Shown here one piece after another: positions 42,650-51,705 of a stretch of DNA of 64,000 bases; position 1 is the first letter of the stretch, and each line of letters begins with the position of its first letter. Under the pieces are notes generated by a model. That model worked only from the letters and a program-made list of their open reading frames with translations, was not told the origin of the DNA and searched no databases. The position numbers and the translations under genes are program-made. The DNA lies in assembly GCA_001897745.1 (NCBI GenBank), contig MKUH01000026.1, positions 45,901 to 109,900 on the forward strand, written 5' to 3'. Origin of the DNA: Candidatus Accumulibacter sp. 66-26. Lineage in GTDB: Bacteria > Pseudomonadota > Gammaproteobacteria > Burkholderiales > Rhodocyclaceae.

Positions 42650-43844
42650 CGGTTTCGCCCTGGCGGCGCTGCTCCTTTCGGGTTCTTCCGCGCTCGCCGC
42701 CGGCCCCGCGCAGGCGGCTTCCGGGGCGGACGGGGGGCGCCTGTTGCGCGTCGGGCCGGGGCAGGCGCTGCGCACGATCGCCGCCGCCGCGGCGCAGGCG
42801 CGCGACGGCGACACGATCGAGATCGAGGCCGGCGACTATGCGGCCGACGTCGCCGTCTGGACGCGCGACCGCCTGACCGTGCGCGGCGTCGGCGGCCGCG
42901 TGCGCCTGCTCGCCGCGGGCGCGAGCGCCGAGGACAAGGCGATCTGGGTGGTGCGCGGCGGCGCCATGACGGTCGAGAACATCGCCTTTTCCGGCGCGCG
43001 CGTGTCCGGCCGCAACGGCGCCGGGATCCGTTTCGAGAAAGGCCGCCTGACGGTCCGCAACTGTCTGTTCGAGGACAACGAGAACGGCATCCTGACCAGC
43101 AACGACCCGGATGCGGAACTGGAGATCGAAGGCAGCGAGTTCGGCCACAACGGCGCCGGCGATGGCCAGAGTCACAATCTGTACGTCGGCAACATCCGCC
43201 GCCTGAAGGTGAGCGGCAGCTACTTCCACCACGCCCGCGTCGGCCACCTCCTGAAGAGCCGCGCGGCCGAGAGTGTCGTCGAGTACAACCGCCTGACCGA
43301 CGAGCCCGGCGGGCGGGCGAGCTACGAGCTGGAATTCCCGGGCGGCGGCGTCGCCTACGTGATCGGCAACCTGATCGAGCAGGGCGCGCAGACCGAGAAT
43401 CCCTACATGATTTCCTTCGGCAGCGAGGGCTACCGCTGGCCGCGCAACGAGCTTTACCTGAGCGCCAACACGCTGGTCGACGAGCGCCCGCAGGGCGGCT
43501 ATTTCCTGCGCGTGCAGCCGGGCGTCGGGCGCGTGCGGGCGGTCAACAATCTGCTGTTCGGCCGGAGCGCGCTGGAGACGGCGACCGAGGGTGCGGCGGC
43601 GGGAACGGGCGAGTACGCCGGCAACGTCAAGGTCGACGCCGGCGCCTTCGCGCAGCTCGCCAGCCAGGATTACCGGCTGCGCAAGCGCATCGTCGATACG
43701 CGCCTCTTCGGCAAGCTCGCCGTCCCGGGCGCGGCGAACGGCGTCGAGCTGGCGCCGCGGCGGGAATACGTCCATCCCCGGCAGATGCGGGCGCTCGCCG
43801 GCGCACCGGCCGTTCCCGGCGCCTTGCAGGGTCTGGCGCCGTGA
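42627..43844 (+). CDS. secreted right-handed beta-helix protein
   Basis: This 405-residue protein has a signal peptide (hydrophobic residues 7-24, cleavage near ALAAG) and then parallel beta-helix coils (repeated patterns such as TVENIAFSGARVSGRNGAGIRF, LTVRNCLFEDNENGIL and LEIEGSEFGHNG), resembling pectate-lyase-like and polysaccharide-binding folds. It may bind, cleave or epimerise the exported polymer; catalytic residues cannot be assigned. The start is TTG at 42627, supported by AAGGAG at 42614-42619 seven nt upstream and by the position of the signal peptide. It overlaps the upstream gene by 23 bp and the following GTG start by 4 bp. Confidence 0.85.
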   Translation: MNARSLFSGFALAALLLSGSSALAAGPAQAASGADGGRLLRVGPGQALRTIAAAAAQARDGDTIEIEAGDYAADVAVWTRDRLTVRGVGGRVRLLAAGASAEDKAIWVVRGGAMTVENIAFSGARVSGRNGAGIRFEKGRLTVRNCLFEDNENGILTSNDPDAELEIEGSEFGHNGAGDGQSHNLYVGNIRRLKVSGSYFHHARVGHLLKSRAAESVVEYNRLTDEPGGRASYELEFPGGGVAYVIGNLIEQGAQTENPYMISFGSEGYRWPRNELYLSANTLVDERPQGGYFLRVQPGVGRVRAVNNLLFGRSALETATEGAAAGTGEYAGNVKVDAGAFAQLASQDYRLRKRIVDTRLFGKLAVPGAANGVELAPRREYVHPRQMRALAGAPAVPGALQGLAP

Positions 43845-46375
43845 CGGCGGCCGCGGCGCCGCAGCCGGTCCGCGCCGGTCCCCGCCCGGCGTCGCCGGGC
43901 GGACGTCCGCTCGCGGCCGGGATCGCCGCGCTCGCGCTGGGCGCCGGCCTGTGGCTGGCGGCGGCCTATCCGATCGCGCCGCGCTGGGTGCTGGCGGCGT
44001 TCCTGCTGTGGAGCGCGCTCGCCTTCCTGCGCCCCGCCGCATGGCTGGTGCTCGTCCCCGCCGCGCTGCCGCTGCTCGGTTTCGCGAGCTGGACGGGCTG
44101 GCTGATCTTCGAGGAATTCGATCTCGTGCTGCTCGGCGCGGCCGTCGGGGGCTATGCGCGCGCGGCTTTCGCGCCGGAGGCGGCGGGGGGGCGGCAGACG
44201 CCGGGTCCGGCGGATTCAAGCGATTCGGCCAAATCCGCCGCGGCCCGGTACGCAAGGCGGATTCCGGTGCTCTCGGTGATCCTGCTCGGCCTTTTCCTTC
44301 TCTCGCAACTCGTCGCCCTGTCGCGCGGCATCGCCGACGCCGGCGGCTGGCGTTTTTCCTGGGACCAGGGCTACGACGAGCCGCTCAACAGCCTGCGCCT
44401 GGGCAAGAGCTATCTGCTCGCGCTCCTGATGCTGCCGCTGTTCCAGCGGCAGCTGGCGCAATCGACGCCGTCGGCGTCGTCGGTGGATCCGGAGCACGCC
44501 GCGACGCGCGCGTTCTCCCTGCTCTCCGGCGGGATGGCGCTCGGCCTGGCCGGCGCGGCGCTCGCGGCGCTGTGGGAGCGCCGGGCCTTTCCCGGCCTGC
44601 TCGATTTTTCCAGCGACTACCGGACGACCGCGCTGTTCTGGGAAATGCACGTCGGCGGTGCGGCGCTCGACGGCTTCCTCGCGCTGACCGTTCCCTTCGC
44701 CCTGCGCGAACTGCTCGCGGCGCGCTCCCGCCTGCGCTGGCTGGCGAGCGGCGTCCTGCTGCTGCTCGCGGGCTACGCCTGCCTGACGACTTTCTCGCGC
44801 GGCGTCTATCTCGCCGTCGCCGTTTCCCTCGGCCTGCTCGCCGTGCTCGGCGCGTTGCGCTCGCCGCGCGGCGCGGACGGCGGCGCGCAGCGCTCCGTGC
44901 TGCGTTACCTGCTGCAGTGCGGACTCTTCGCGCTGGCGGCGGGTGCGGCCTTCCTGGTCTTTCGCAGCGGCGGCTACCGCGCGCTGCTCGCCGTGCTCGG
45001 CGTCGTCGCGCTCACGCTGCCGCTCGGCGTGCTGCTGCGCGGCGCTTCGCCGGCGCTGTGGCTCGCCGGCTTCGTCGCGGGCGGGACGATGGCGGCGGGC
45101 GGCTTCCTGCTTTCCTGGCTGCTGCCCAAGGGCCCTTACGTCGTCTACGGCCTGGCCTTCGCCTTCGCTCTGGCCTTCATCGCGCTGTACCGGCGGGGCG
45201 CTCCCCGGACCCTGCTCGGCGCCGCGCTGGCGAGCTATGTCTGGACGCTGCTGGCGGCCGCGTACGTGGCCTTGTCCTGGGGCGCGATGCCGGCTTTCTC
45301 CGATGCCGTCGTCGTTCTCGCGGGCGTGCTCGCGCTGCTCTGCTACTCCGCCGTGGCCGCCCGCCCGCCCTGGCCGGAAGCGCTGCGTGCGCAGGCGGCC
45401 GCGTTCGCCGGTCTGGTGGTGCTCGCCGGAGCGATGGTTGTCTTTTCCGGCGGGGCGTATATGTCGGGACGTTTCTCGACCAGCGAGCGCGATTTCGACG
45501 GGCGCCTGGAACACTGGAGCAAAGGGCTTGCGCTGCTGCAGTCGCCGGGCGACTGGTGGCTCGGCAAGGGCTTGGGGCGTTTTCCGGCGAGCTATTTCTA
45601 CGGCGCGCACGGCGCCGAGTTTCCCGGCAGCTACAAGGTCGCCGATGCGCCGGACGGCAGCCGCCATCTGCTGCTCTCCGGGCCGCAGCACCTGTTTGGC
45701 TTCGGCGAGCTGTTCCGGGTTTCGCAGCGGGTTCCGGTCGTGCGCGACGGCCCCTATCGGCTGACGCTGGATGCGCGCGCGAGCGAGGCGGCGCGGCTGC
45801 ACCTGGAGGTTTGTGAAAAGCACCTGCTCTACAGCGCGGGCTGCGCCATCGTCGGGGTGGATATCCGCCCGGCGGCGGGCGAGTGGCAGCGCGTTGCCGT
45901 GCAGCTCGATACGCAGGCGCTCTCCGGCGGCAGCTGGTATGCGCCGCGACTGGCTTTCTTCTCCCTGGCTGTCGAGACGCGCAGTCGGGTGGTGGAGATC
46001 GCCGACGTGAATCTCCTCGACCCCCAGGGGCGGAACCTGCTGCGCAACGGCGACTTCGCCGCCGGTATGGAACGCTGGTTCTTCACCAGCGACCGGCATC
46101 ACTTGCCCTGGCACATCAAGAACATGTTCCTGAACGTCCTCTTCGAGCAGGGGATCGTCGGCCTGCTGCTTTTCCTCGGGCTGCTCTGCGGCGCGCTGTG
46201 GCGGCTCGCGGCAGGATCGGCGCGCGCGCATCCACTGGCGCCCTATCTGGCGGCATCGCTGCTCGGCTTCGCGCTGGTCGGGATGTTCGACAGCCTGCTG
46301 GATGTGCCGCGGGTCGCTTTCCTGTTCTATTTCCTGACGACGGTTTCGTTGCTGCTGCGCCCCGCCCGCCGTTGA
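43841..46375 (+). CDS. O-antigen ligase/polymerase-like protein with inserted beta-sandwich domain
   Basis: This 844-residue polytopic protein of the Wzy/WaaL superfamily has helices from residue 25 to about 560 and a last group after 765. The large periplasmic loop holds KGLGRFPASYF and, near residue 757, HIKNMFLNVLFEQG, the usual active-site segment. Between them, about residues 590-755, is an extra domain resembling a carbohydrate-binding beta-sandwich (YRLTLDARAS, WQRVAVQLD, LLRNGDFAAGMERW). The start is GTG at 43841, overlapping the preceding stop. It is a second polymerase or ligase besides the protein at 12323. It probably acts on the exported chain or transfers it to an acceptor. Confidence 0.85.
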   Translation: MTAAAAPQPVRAGPRPASPGGRPLAAGIAALALGAGLWLAAAYPIAPRWVLAAFLLWSALAFLRPAAWLVLVPAALPLLGFASWTGWLIFEEFDLVLLGAAVGGYARAAFAPEAAGGRQTPGPADSSDSAKSAAARYARRIPVLSVILLGLFLLSQLVALSRGIADAGGWRFSWDQGYDEPLNSLRLGKSYLLALLMLPLFQRQLAQSTPSASSVDPEHAATRAFSLLSGGMALGLAGAALAALWERRAFPGLLDFSSDYRTTALFWEMHVGGAALDGFLALTVPFALRELLAARSRLRWLASGVLLLLAGYACLTTFSRGVYLAVAVSLGLLAVLGALRSPRGADGGAQRSVLRYLLQCGLFALAAGAAFLVFRSGGYRALLAVLGVVALTLPLGVLLRGASPALWLAGFVAGGTMAAGGFLLSWLLPKGPYVVYGLAFAFALAFIALYRRGAPRTLLGAALASYVWTLLAAAYVALSWGAMPAFSDAVVVLAGVLALLCYSAVAARPPWPEALRAQAAAFAGLVVLAGAMVVFSGGAYMSGRFSTSERDFDGRLEHWSKGLALLQSPGDWWLGKGLGRFPASYFYGAHGAEFPGSYKVADAPDGSRHLLLSGPQHLFGFGELFRVSQRVPVVRDGPYRLTLDARASEAARLHLEVCEKHLLYSAGCAIVGVDIRPAAGEWQRVAVQLDTQALSGGSWYAPRLAFFSLAVETRSRVVEIADVNLLDPQGRNLLRNGDFAAGMERWFFTSDRHHLPWHIKNMFLNVLFEQGIVGLLLFLGLLCGALWRLAAGSARAHPLAPYLAASLLGFALVGMFDSLLDVPRVAFLFYFLTTVSLLLRPARR

Positions 46376-46730
46376 GCGGTCTGTGCGGAACCCAACAAAG
46401 TCCGGCGACGCGCCGGAGTAGCATGAAAAACGAAACGCCGCTGTGCCGATTCGTTTGATTCCTTCGAATTTCACTTAAAAACAATTGATTGCGGTTCGTC
46501 TGTCGATCTTTTTTTGTCGCTGCTATGACCTTTGAAATAGGCGTTCCTGGCGATGTTTGATCGAGCCCTTGTGCATTTCTTCACGCTCGGGATTTTGGCG
46601 CGATGCTAGCCTTTGTCATCTGAAAATTTCCGGCTGGCGCGCATGGCGGCGGCAAGAAAAAATTTCACTCGAATCCCTGCACGAAGAACGGTGCGGCCTC
46701 TCCCCAACGGCAGCGAGCAAGGGGTCAATC
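46376..46730 (+). other. 355-bp non-coding upstream region of the transferase-prsK-prsR-prsT block
   Basis: No gene is supported here; the in-frame extension of the downstream gene lacks family features. The stretch is AT-richer than its surroundings. It holds a perfect 7-bp hairpin (TCCGGCG 46401-46407 with CGCCGGA 46411-46417) just after the polymerase gene, a short dyad ATTCG-N11-CGAAT (46449-46469), and the sigma-54-like element at 46595-46610. The ribosome site AGGGG is at 46720-46724. Confidence 0.6.
46595..46610 (+). promoter_or_regulatory. candidate sigma-54 promoter
   Basis: TTGGCGCG-ATGC-TAGC has the required GG (46597-46598) and GC (46609-46610) separated by exactly 10 bp. It differs from the TGGCACG-N4-TTGC consensus at two positions. 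Transcription would start near 46622, about 110 nt before the sugar-transferase start. A sigma-54 activator (PrsR) is encoded in the same run. Confidence 0.45.
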
Positions 46731-48113
46731 ATGATCAAAGTCTTTAGTCACTGGCTGCACTGGAGAACGATTTTCCAGGTCGTGCTCGATCTGCTTTTCC
46801 CGGTCGTCTGCATGAGCCTCGCGGCGCTCTGGATCGGCCAGGGCGGGCAGGTGGAGTTGCAGACGGTCGTGATGTACGCGGTGATCTTCGCGCTGACGAT
46901 GATCGTGCTGAACGCCTGGCTCGGTTTCTATCAGCGCAGCAGCAGCCGGACCCTGGCGCAGACGCGCGCGCGCGCGGTGCTCTCGCTCTATCTGGCGGTG
47001 CCGCTGGCCTACGCGGTGTTTTCCGTCCTCTCGATCGCCGAGGTCAGCCGCGAGATGCTGCTCCTGTCCGGCCTCGCGGCTCTTTTCGGCACCCTCGCGC
47101 ACCGGGTTTACGTGGCGCACAGCCGCTCCGGCTCGATGCTCATGCACCGGGTGCTGATCTTCGGCGCCGGCGCCGAGGCCGAGTCGGTGGGGAACGTGCT
47201 GCGCAAGTCCGATCCGGACATCCAGATCGTCGGCTTCTATCCCAGCCCGACCGATGCGGAAGTCTGTCTTCCGGCGCAAGTCGTCCTTTCGCGGGAAATG
47301 TCCCTGTCGGATACGGCGCATGCGCTGAAGGTCAACGAGATCATCATCGCGGTGCGCGAACGGCGCGGCGGCATCCTGCCCTTGCGCGAACTGCTCGACT
47401 GCAAGCTGTCTGGCGTCAAGGTGCTCGATCTGGCGAGCTATTTCGAGCGCGCGCTCGGGCAGATCCGCCTCGATTCGCTACGCGTCGGCTGGCTGATCTT
47501 CGGCGAGGGCTTCCGCCAGGGCTGGCTGCGCACGGCGGTGAAGCGGCTGTTCGACATCGTTGCGGCATCGATCCTGCTGGTTCTCGCGCTGCCCGTGATG
47601 GCGGTCACGGCTCTGCTGATCGTGCTCGAAGACGGCTTCCCGGTGTTCTACCGGCAGGAGCGCGTGGGCCTGAACGGCCGCCTGTTCAAGGTGATCAAGT
47701 TCCGCAGCATGCGCAACGACGCCGAAAGCGACGGCAAGCCGCGCTGGGCGACGGCCAACGACGACCGGGTGACACGGGTCGGGCGCATCATCCGCAAGCT
47801 GCGCATCGACGAGCTGCCGCAGCTTTACAGCGTGCTCGCCGGCGACATGAGCCTGGTCGGCCCGCGTCCCGAGCGGCCTTATTTCGTCGATCAGCTGACG
47901 CGCGACATTCCTTTTTTCGCCGTCCGCCACAGCGTCAAGCCGGGCGTCACCGGCTGGGCGCAGGTCAGCTATCACTACGGCGCTTCGGTCGACGATTCGG
48001 TGCAGAAGCTCCAGTACGACCTCTACTACGTCAAGAACCACACGCTGTTTCTCGATCTCGTGATCCTTTTCGAGACGGTCGGCGTCGTGCTTACCGGAAA
48101 GGGCGCCCAATGA
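46731..48113 (+). CDS. undecaprenyl-phosphate sugar phosphotransferase, XrtA-type (TIGR03013/EpsB)
   Basis: This 460-residue initiating transferase moves a sugar-1-phosphate from a UDP-sugar to undecaprenyl phosphate. There are four N-terminal helices (residues 15-125), a Rossmann-like middle domain (VLIFGAGAEAESVGNVLR), one membrane segment (DIVAASILLVLALPVM) and the C-terminal WbaP/PglC-type catalytic domain: FYRQERVGLNGRLFKVIKFRSM, RKLRIDELPQL, MSLVGPRPERP and KPGVTGWAQV. The ATG at 46731 follows AGGGG by 6 nt. The gene opens the run with prsK, prsR and prsT. Its homologue in Zoogloea is needed for floc formation. Confidence 0.93.
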   Translation: MIKVFSHWLHWRTIFQVVLDLLFPVVCMSLAALWIGQGGQVELQTVVMYAVIFALTMIVLNAWLGFYQRSSSRTLAQTRARAVLSLYLAVPLAYAVFSVLSIAEVSREMLLLSGLAALFGTLAHRVYVAHSRSGSMLMHRVLIFGAGAEAESVGNVLRKSDPDIQIVGFYPSPTDAEVCLPAQVVLSREMSLSDTAHALKVNEIIIAVRERRGGILPLRELLDCKLSGVKVLDLASYFERALGQIRLDSLRVGWLIFGEGFRQGWLRTAVKRLFDIVAASILLVLALPVMAVTALLIVLEDGFPVFYRQERVGLNGRLFKVIKFRSMRNDAESDGKPRWATANDDRVTRVGRIIRKLRIDELPQLYSVLAGDMSLVGPRPERPYFVDQLTRDIPFFAVRHSVKPGVTGWAQVSYHYGASVDDSVQKLQYDLYYVKNHTLFLDLVILFETVGVVLTGKGAQ

Positions 48114-48171
48114 AGCCCCGTCCGCCGGCGGCGTGCCGTGCGCTGCGCGGCGAGGGCTTTGCGGCCAGGCG

Positions 48172-50310
48172 ATGGAAGCCGGCATAGCGACGATCACGGC
48201 CTGGAGCTACGGGCTGGCCGCCTTCATCTACGCGGCCTTCGCGCTCTATCTGGCGGCCGGCTGGCGCGGCGGCGCACGCAGCCGGGCGCTGTCCGTCGCC
48301 GTCGCCCTGTGTGCGCTGTGGGGCGCCGCCGGTGTGGCTTTCGCGCTGTGGGAGAACGCCGTTTTCCTCGCCGGCAGTCTGCTCGCCGACGTGCTCCGCT
48401 TCGGCGGCTGGTACTTCTTCCTGCTCACCCTGCTGCGGCCCGAGCCGGCCGAGGCCGCCAGTCCGGCGAGCTTGCCGAAGAATCTGCGCTGGCTGGCCGG
48501 CGGCGCCATCGCGCTGGTCGCGGGCGGCATCGCCGCCCAGCTTCTTTCCGCGTTCGGAGTCGCCGTTCCGGGCGGGGCGCAGCGACTGGCCCTGCTTACC
48601 TCGCTGGCGATGGCGGTGTTCGCGCTGGCCCTCATCGAACAGCTGTTCCGCAACGTCGCCAGCGATTCGCTCTGGAGCATCAAGCCGCTGTGTCTGGGAC
48701 TGGGCGGCGCCTTCCTCTTCGATCTCTATCTCTATTCGGATGCGCTGCTGTTCAACCGGATCGACGTCGATGCCTTCAGCATCCGCGGCTTCGTGCATGC
48801 CCTGGTCGTGCCGCTGGTGGCGGTGTCGACGGTGCGCAGCCGGGACTGGAAGACACGCATCGTGCTCTCGCAACGCGCCGCCCTGCAGTCGGCGACGCTG
48901 GTGATGGTCGGCGTCTACCTGCTGTTCATGGCCGCCGCCGGCTACTACGTCCGTTATTTCGGCGGCGACTGGGGGCGCGCCTTTCAGTTGGCGCTGCTCT
49001 TCGCCGCGCTGCTGATCCTCGGCGTGCTGGCGGTATCCGGCTCGATGCGGGCGAAGCTGCGCGTGCTCGTCGGCAAGCATTTCTTCAGCTACCGCTACGA
49101 CTACCGCGAGGAATGGCTGCGGTTCACGCAGGCCCTGTCGGCGCAGGACGGTTTTTCGGAGATGGGCGCGCACGTCGTGCGCGGCCTGGCCGACATGGTC
49201 GAGAGCCCGGCCGGCGCGCTCTGGCTGAAGGACCCTTCCGGCCGCTTCTTCGCCCAGGCGGCGTGCTGGAACCTGCCGCTCTCCTCGGCGACGGAGGATG
49301 CCGGCGGCGAGCTGTGCCGCTTCCTGATCGAGAGCGGCTGGGTCATCAATCTCGAGGAATACCGCTCGCTGCCGCGCCGCTACGACCGGCTCGACCTGCC
49401 GCGCTGGCTGGTCGAGGTTCCGAACGCCTGGCTGGTGGTTCCGCTGGCCACCGGCAGCGAGTTGATCGGATTCGTGGTGCTGGCCACCGCGCGCACCCGC
49501 ATCGACGTGAACTGGGAGGTCAACGATCTCCTGAAGACCGCCGGGCGGCAGGCCGGCGCCTTTCTCGGCCAGATGCAGGCGAGCGATGCGCTGCTCGAGG
49601 CGCGCAAGTTCGATGCCTTCAACCGGATGTCCGCCTTCGTCGTGCACGACCTGAAGAACATCGTCGCCCAGCTTTCGCTGATGCTCAAAAACGCGGAACG
49701 CCATCGCGACAATCCGGAATTCCAGCAGGACATGCTAATGACCGTCGAGCATTCGGTCGAGCGCATGCGCCAGCTGATGATGCAGCTGCGCGAAGGGGCG
49801 ACGCCGGTCGACAGCCCGCGCGGCATCGATCTGGGCGACGTCATCCGCCGGGTGCAGACGGCCAAGGCCGGGCAGGGGCGGGATGTCGAGGTCGAGGTCG
49901 GCCCCGGGGTCGAGTCAGGCGAGCGCGTGGTCGCCAAGGGGCACGAGGACCGGGTCGAGCGCGTGATCGGGCACGTCGTGCAGAACGCGCTCGACGCGAC
50001 CGAGCGCGGCGGGCGGGTCTGGGTCCGGCTGGAGCGGCAGGAGGGGCACGCCCGGGTCGAAGTCGGCGATACCGGCTGCGGGATGACGACGGAATTTTTG
50101 CGGGAAAGGCTGTTCAAACCGTTTCAGACGACCAAGCCGGCGGGCATGGGCATCGGCGCGTACGAGAGCTTCCAGTATGTGCACGAGCTGGGCGGCAAGG
50201 TCTCGGTCGACAGCGCGCTCGACGTCGGAACGCGGGTCAGCCTGTTGTTACCTTTATTCGATGCGGGTGGTGGAATGGATTCGAGCATGCAGCTCAAGGA
50301 GTCGGAATGA
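48172..50310 (+). CDS. prsK: XrtA/PEP-CTERM system histidine kinase PrsK
   Basis: This 712-residue membrane sensor kinase has seven to nine N-terminal helices (residues 5 to about 300), a GAF-like cytoplasmic domain (about 320-465), the phospho-acceptor His492 in FVVHDLKN, and an HATPase domain with NALDATERG, VGDTGCGM and GMGIGAYESF. It is expected to phosphorylate PrsR, encoded immediately downstream with a 4-bp overlap. The start at 48172 fits the family N-terminus (MEAGIATITAWSYGLAAFIY); earlier in-frame codons add only an arginine-rich leader. The signal sensed is unknown. Confidence 0.93.
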   Translation: MEAGIATITAWSYGLAAFIYAAFALYLAAGWRGGARSRALSVAVALCALWGAAGVAFALWENAVFLAGSLLADVLRFGGWYFFLLTLLRPEPAEAASPASLPKNLRWLAGGAIALVAGGIAAQLLSAFGVAVPGGAQRLALLTSLAMAVFALALIEQLFRNVASDSLWSIKPLCLGLGGAFLFDLYLYSDALLFNRIDVDAFSIRGFVHALVVPLVAVSTVRSRDWKTRIVLSQRAALQSATLVMVGVYLLFMAAAGYYVRYFGGDWGRAFQLALLFAALLILGVLAVSGSMRAKLRVLVGKHFFSYRYDYREEWLRFTQALSAQDGFSEMGAHVVRGLADMVESPAGALWLKDPSGRFFAQAACWNLPLSSATEDAGGELCRFLIESGWVINLEEYRSLPRRYDRLDLPRWLVEVPNAWLVVPLATGSELIGFVVLATARTRIDVNWEVNDLLKTAGRQAGAFLGQMQASDALLEARKFDAFNRMSAFVVHDLKNIVAQLSLMLKNAERHRDNPEFQQDMLMTVEHSVERMRQLMMQLREGATPVDSPRGIDLGDVIRRVQTAKAGQGRDVEVEVGPGVESGERVVAKGHEDRVERVIGHVVQNALDATERGGRVWVRLERQEGHARVEVGDTGCGMTTEFLRERLFKPFQTTKPAGMGIGAYESFQYVHELGGKVSVDSALDVGTRVSLLLPLFDAGGGMDSSMQLKESE

Positions 50311-51665
50311 ACCCCGAGAAATTGCGTCCCCTGCTGGTCGTCGAGGACGACCCCGCGCTGCAGAAGCAGATCCGCTGGGCCTTCGATCAGTACGAAACGC
50401 TGACCGCGGCCGACCGGGAGAGCGCCCTGGTGCAGGTGCGGCGGTACATGCCGCCGGTCGTGACGATGGATCTGGGGTTGCCGCCGGACGCCGATTCGGT
50501 GTCCGAGGGCTTCCGCCTGCTCGAACAGATCCTCGCGATCGCCCCGGAAACCAAGATCATCGTCCTCACCGGTCAGAACGACCGGGCCAACGCGTTGCGC
50601 GCCATCGGCCTGGGTGCCTACGATTTCTTCGCCAAGCCTTTCGAGGTCGAGATGCTGGCGCTCACCGTCGAGCGTGCCTTCCGCCTCTACGATCTGCAGC
50701 AGGAAAACCGGCGCCTGCAGTCGATGCAGCAGCCGGACGTGCTGTCGGGCCTGATCACGCGCGATCCCGAGGTCCTGCGCGTATGCCGCACCATCGAGCG
50801 TGTGGCGGTCAGCGACGCGACGGTGCTGCTGCTCGGCGAGAGCGGGACGGGCAAGGAGCTTCTCGCGCGCGGCGTGCATGAATCGTCGGCGCGGCGCGGC
50901 GAGCGCTTCGTCGCGATCAATTGCGCGGCGATTCCGGACAATCTGCTCGAAAGCGAGCTGTTCGGCTACGAGAAGGGCGCCTTCACCGGCGCGGCGAAAA
51001 CCACTCCGGGCAAGATCGAGACCGCCAACCGCGGCACCCTGATGCTCGACGAAATCGGCGACCTGCCGATGTCGCTCCAGGCCAAGCTGCTGCGCTTCCT
51101 GCAGGAGCGCGTGATAGAGCGGATCGGCGGGCGGCAGGAGATTCCGATCGACGTGCGCATCGTGTGCGCGACGCACCAGGACCTCAAGCAGCTGATCAAG
51201 GAAGGACGTTTCCGCGAGGACCTCTACTACCGGCTGGCCGAAATCGTCGTGAACATCCCGCCCCTGCGCGCGCGCCAGGGCGACGCGGCGCTGCTCGCGC
51301 ATGCGCTGGTGCGCCGCTTCGCCGACGAACAGAACCGCGGTGCGATGACCCTGCGCGAGGACGCCTTGCGCGCGATCGAGGCGCATACCTGGCCGGGCAA
51401 CGTCCGCGAGCTGGAGAACTGCATCAAGCGCGCGGTGATCATGGCCGACGGCAACCAGATCACGATTGCCGACGTCGGCCTGGAGCCGGTTCCCGAGTCC
51501 GGCACGGAGCCGCTCGATCTGCGCCAGGTGCGCGACGACGCCGAAAAGCGCGTGGTCATCACCGCGCTCGGGCGCGTCGACGGCAACGTCGTGAAGGCAG
51601 CCGAACTGCTCGGCGTCAGCCGTCCGACGCTGTACGACCTGATGCGTCGTTTCGGCCTCAAATAG
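50307..51665 (+). CDS. prsR: PEP-CTERM-box response regulator PrsR (sigma-54 dependent)
   Basis: This 452-residue NtrC-type regulator has a receiver domain (1-125; Asp55 phospho-acceptor in TMDLGLP), an AAA+ domain with Walker A GESGTGKE at 177-184 and the sigma-54-contacting GAFTGA at 224-229, and a C-terminal Fis-type helix-turn-helix (NVVKAAELLGVSRPTLYDLM). It activates sigma-54 promoters of the PEP-CTERM regulon after phosphorylation by PrsK. AAGGAG (50296-50301) lies 5 nt before the ATG. The family is named for a box found upstream of PEP-CTERM genes; the sigma-54-like element at 46595 makes autoregulation plausible. Confidence 0.94.
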   Translation: MNPEKLRPLLVVEDDPALQKQIRWAFDQYETLTAADRESALVQVRRYMPPVVTMDLGLPPDADSVSEGFRLLEQILAIAPETKIIVLTGQNDRANALRAIGLGAYDFFAKPFEVEMLALTVERAFRLYDLQQENRRLQSMQQPDVLSGLITRDPEVLRVCRTIERVAVSDATVLLLGESGTGKELLARGVHESSARRGERFVAINCAAIPDNLLESELFGYEKGAFTGAAKTTPGKIETANRGTLMLDEIGDLPMSLQAKLLRFLQERVIERIGGRQEIPIDVRIVCATHQDLKQLIKEGRFREDLYYRLAEIVVNIPPLRARQGDAALLAHALVRRFADEQNRGAMTLREDALRAIEAHTWPGNVRELENCIKRAVIMADGNQITIADVGLEPVPESGTEPLDLRQVRDDAEKRVVITALGRVDGNVVKAAELLGVSRPTLYDLMRRFGLK

Positions 51666-51705
51666 CGCTTGCCGCCTTCACATTCCTCCTTTTCCTGGAT
51701 ACATC

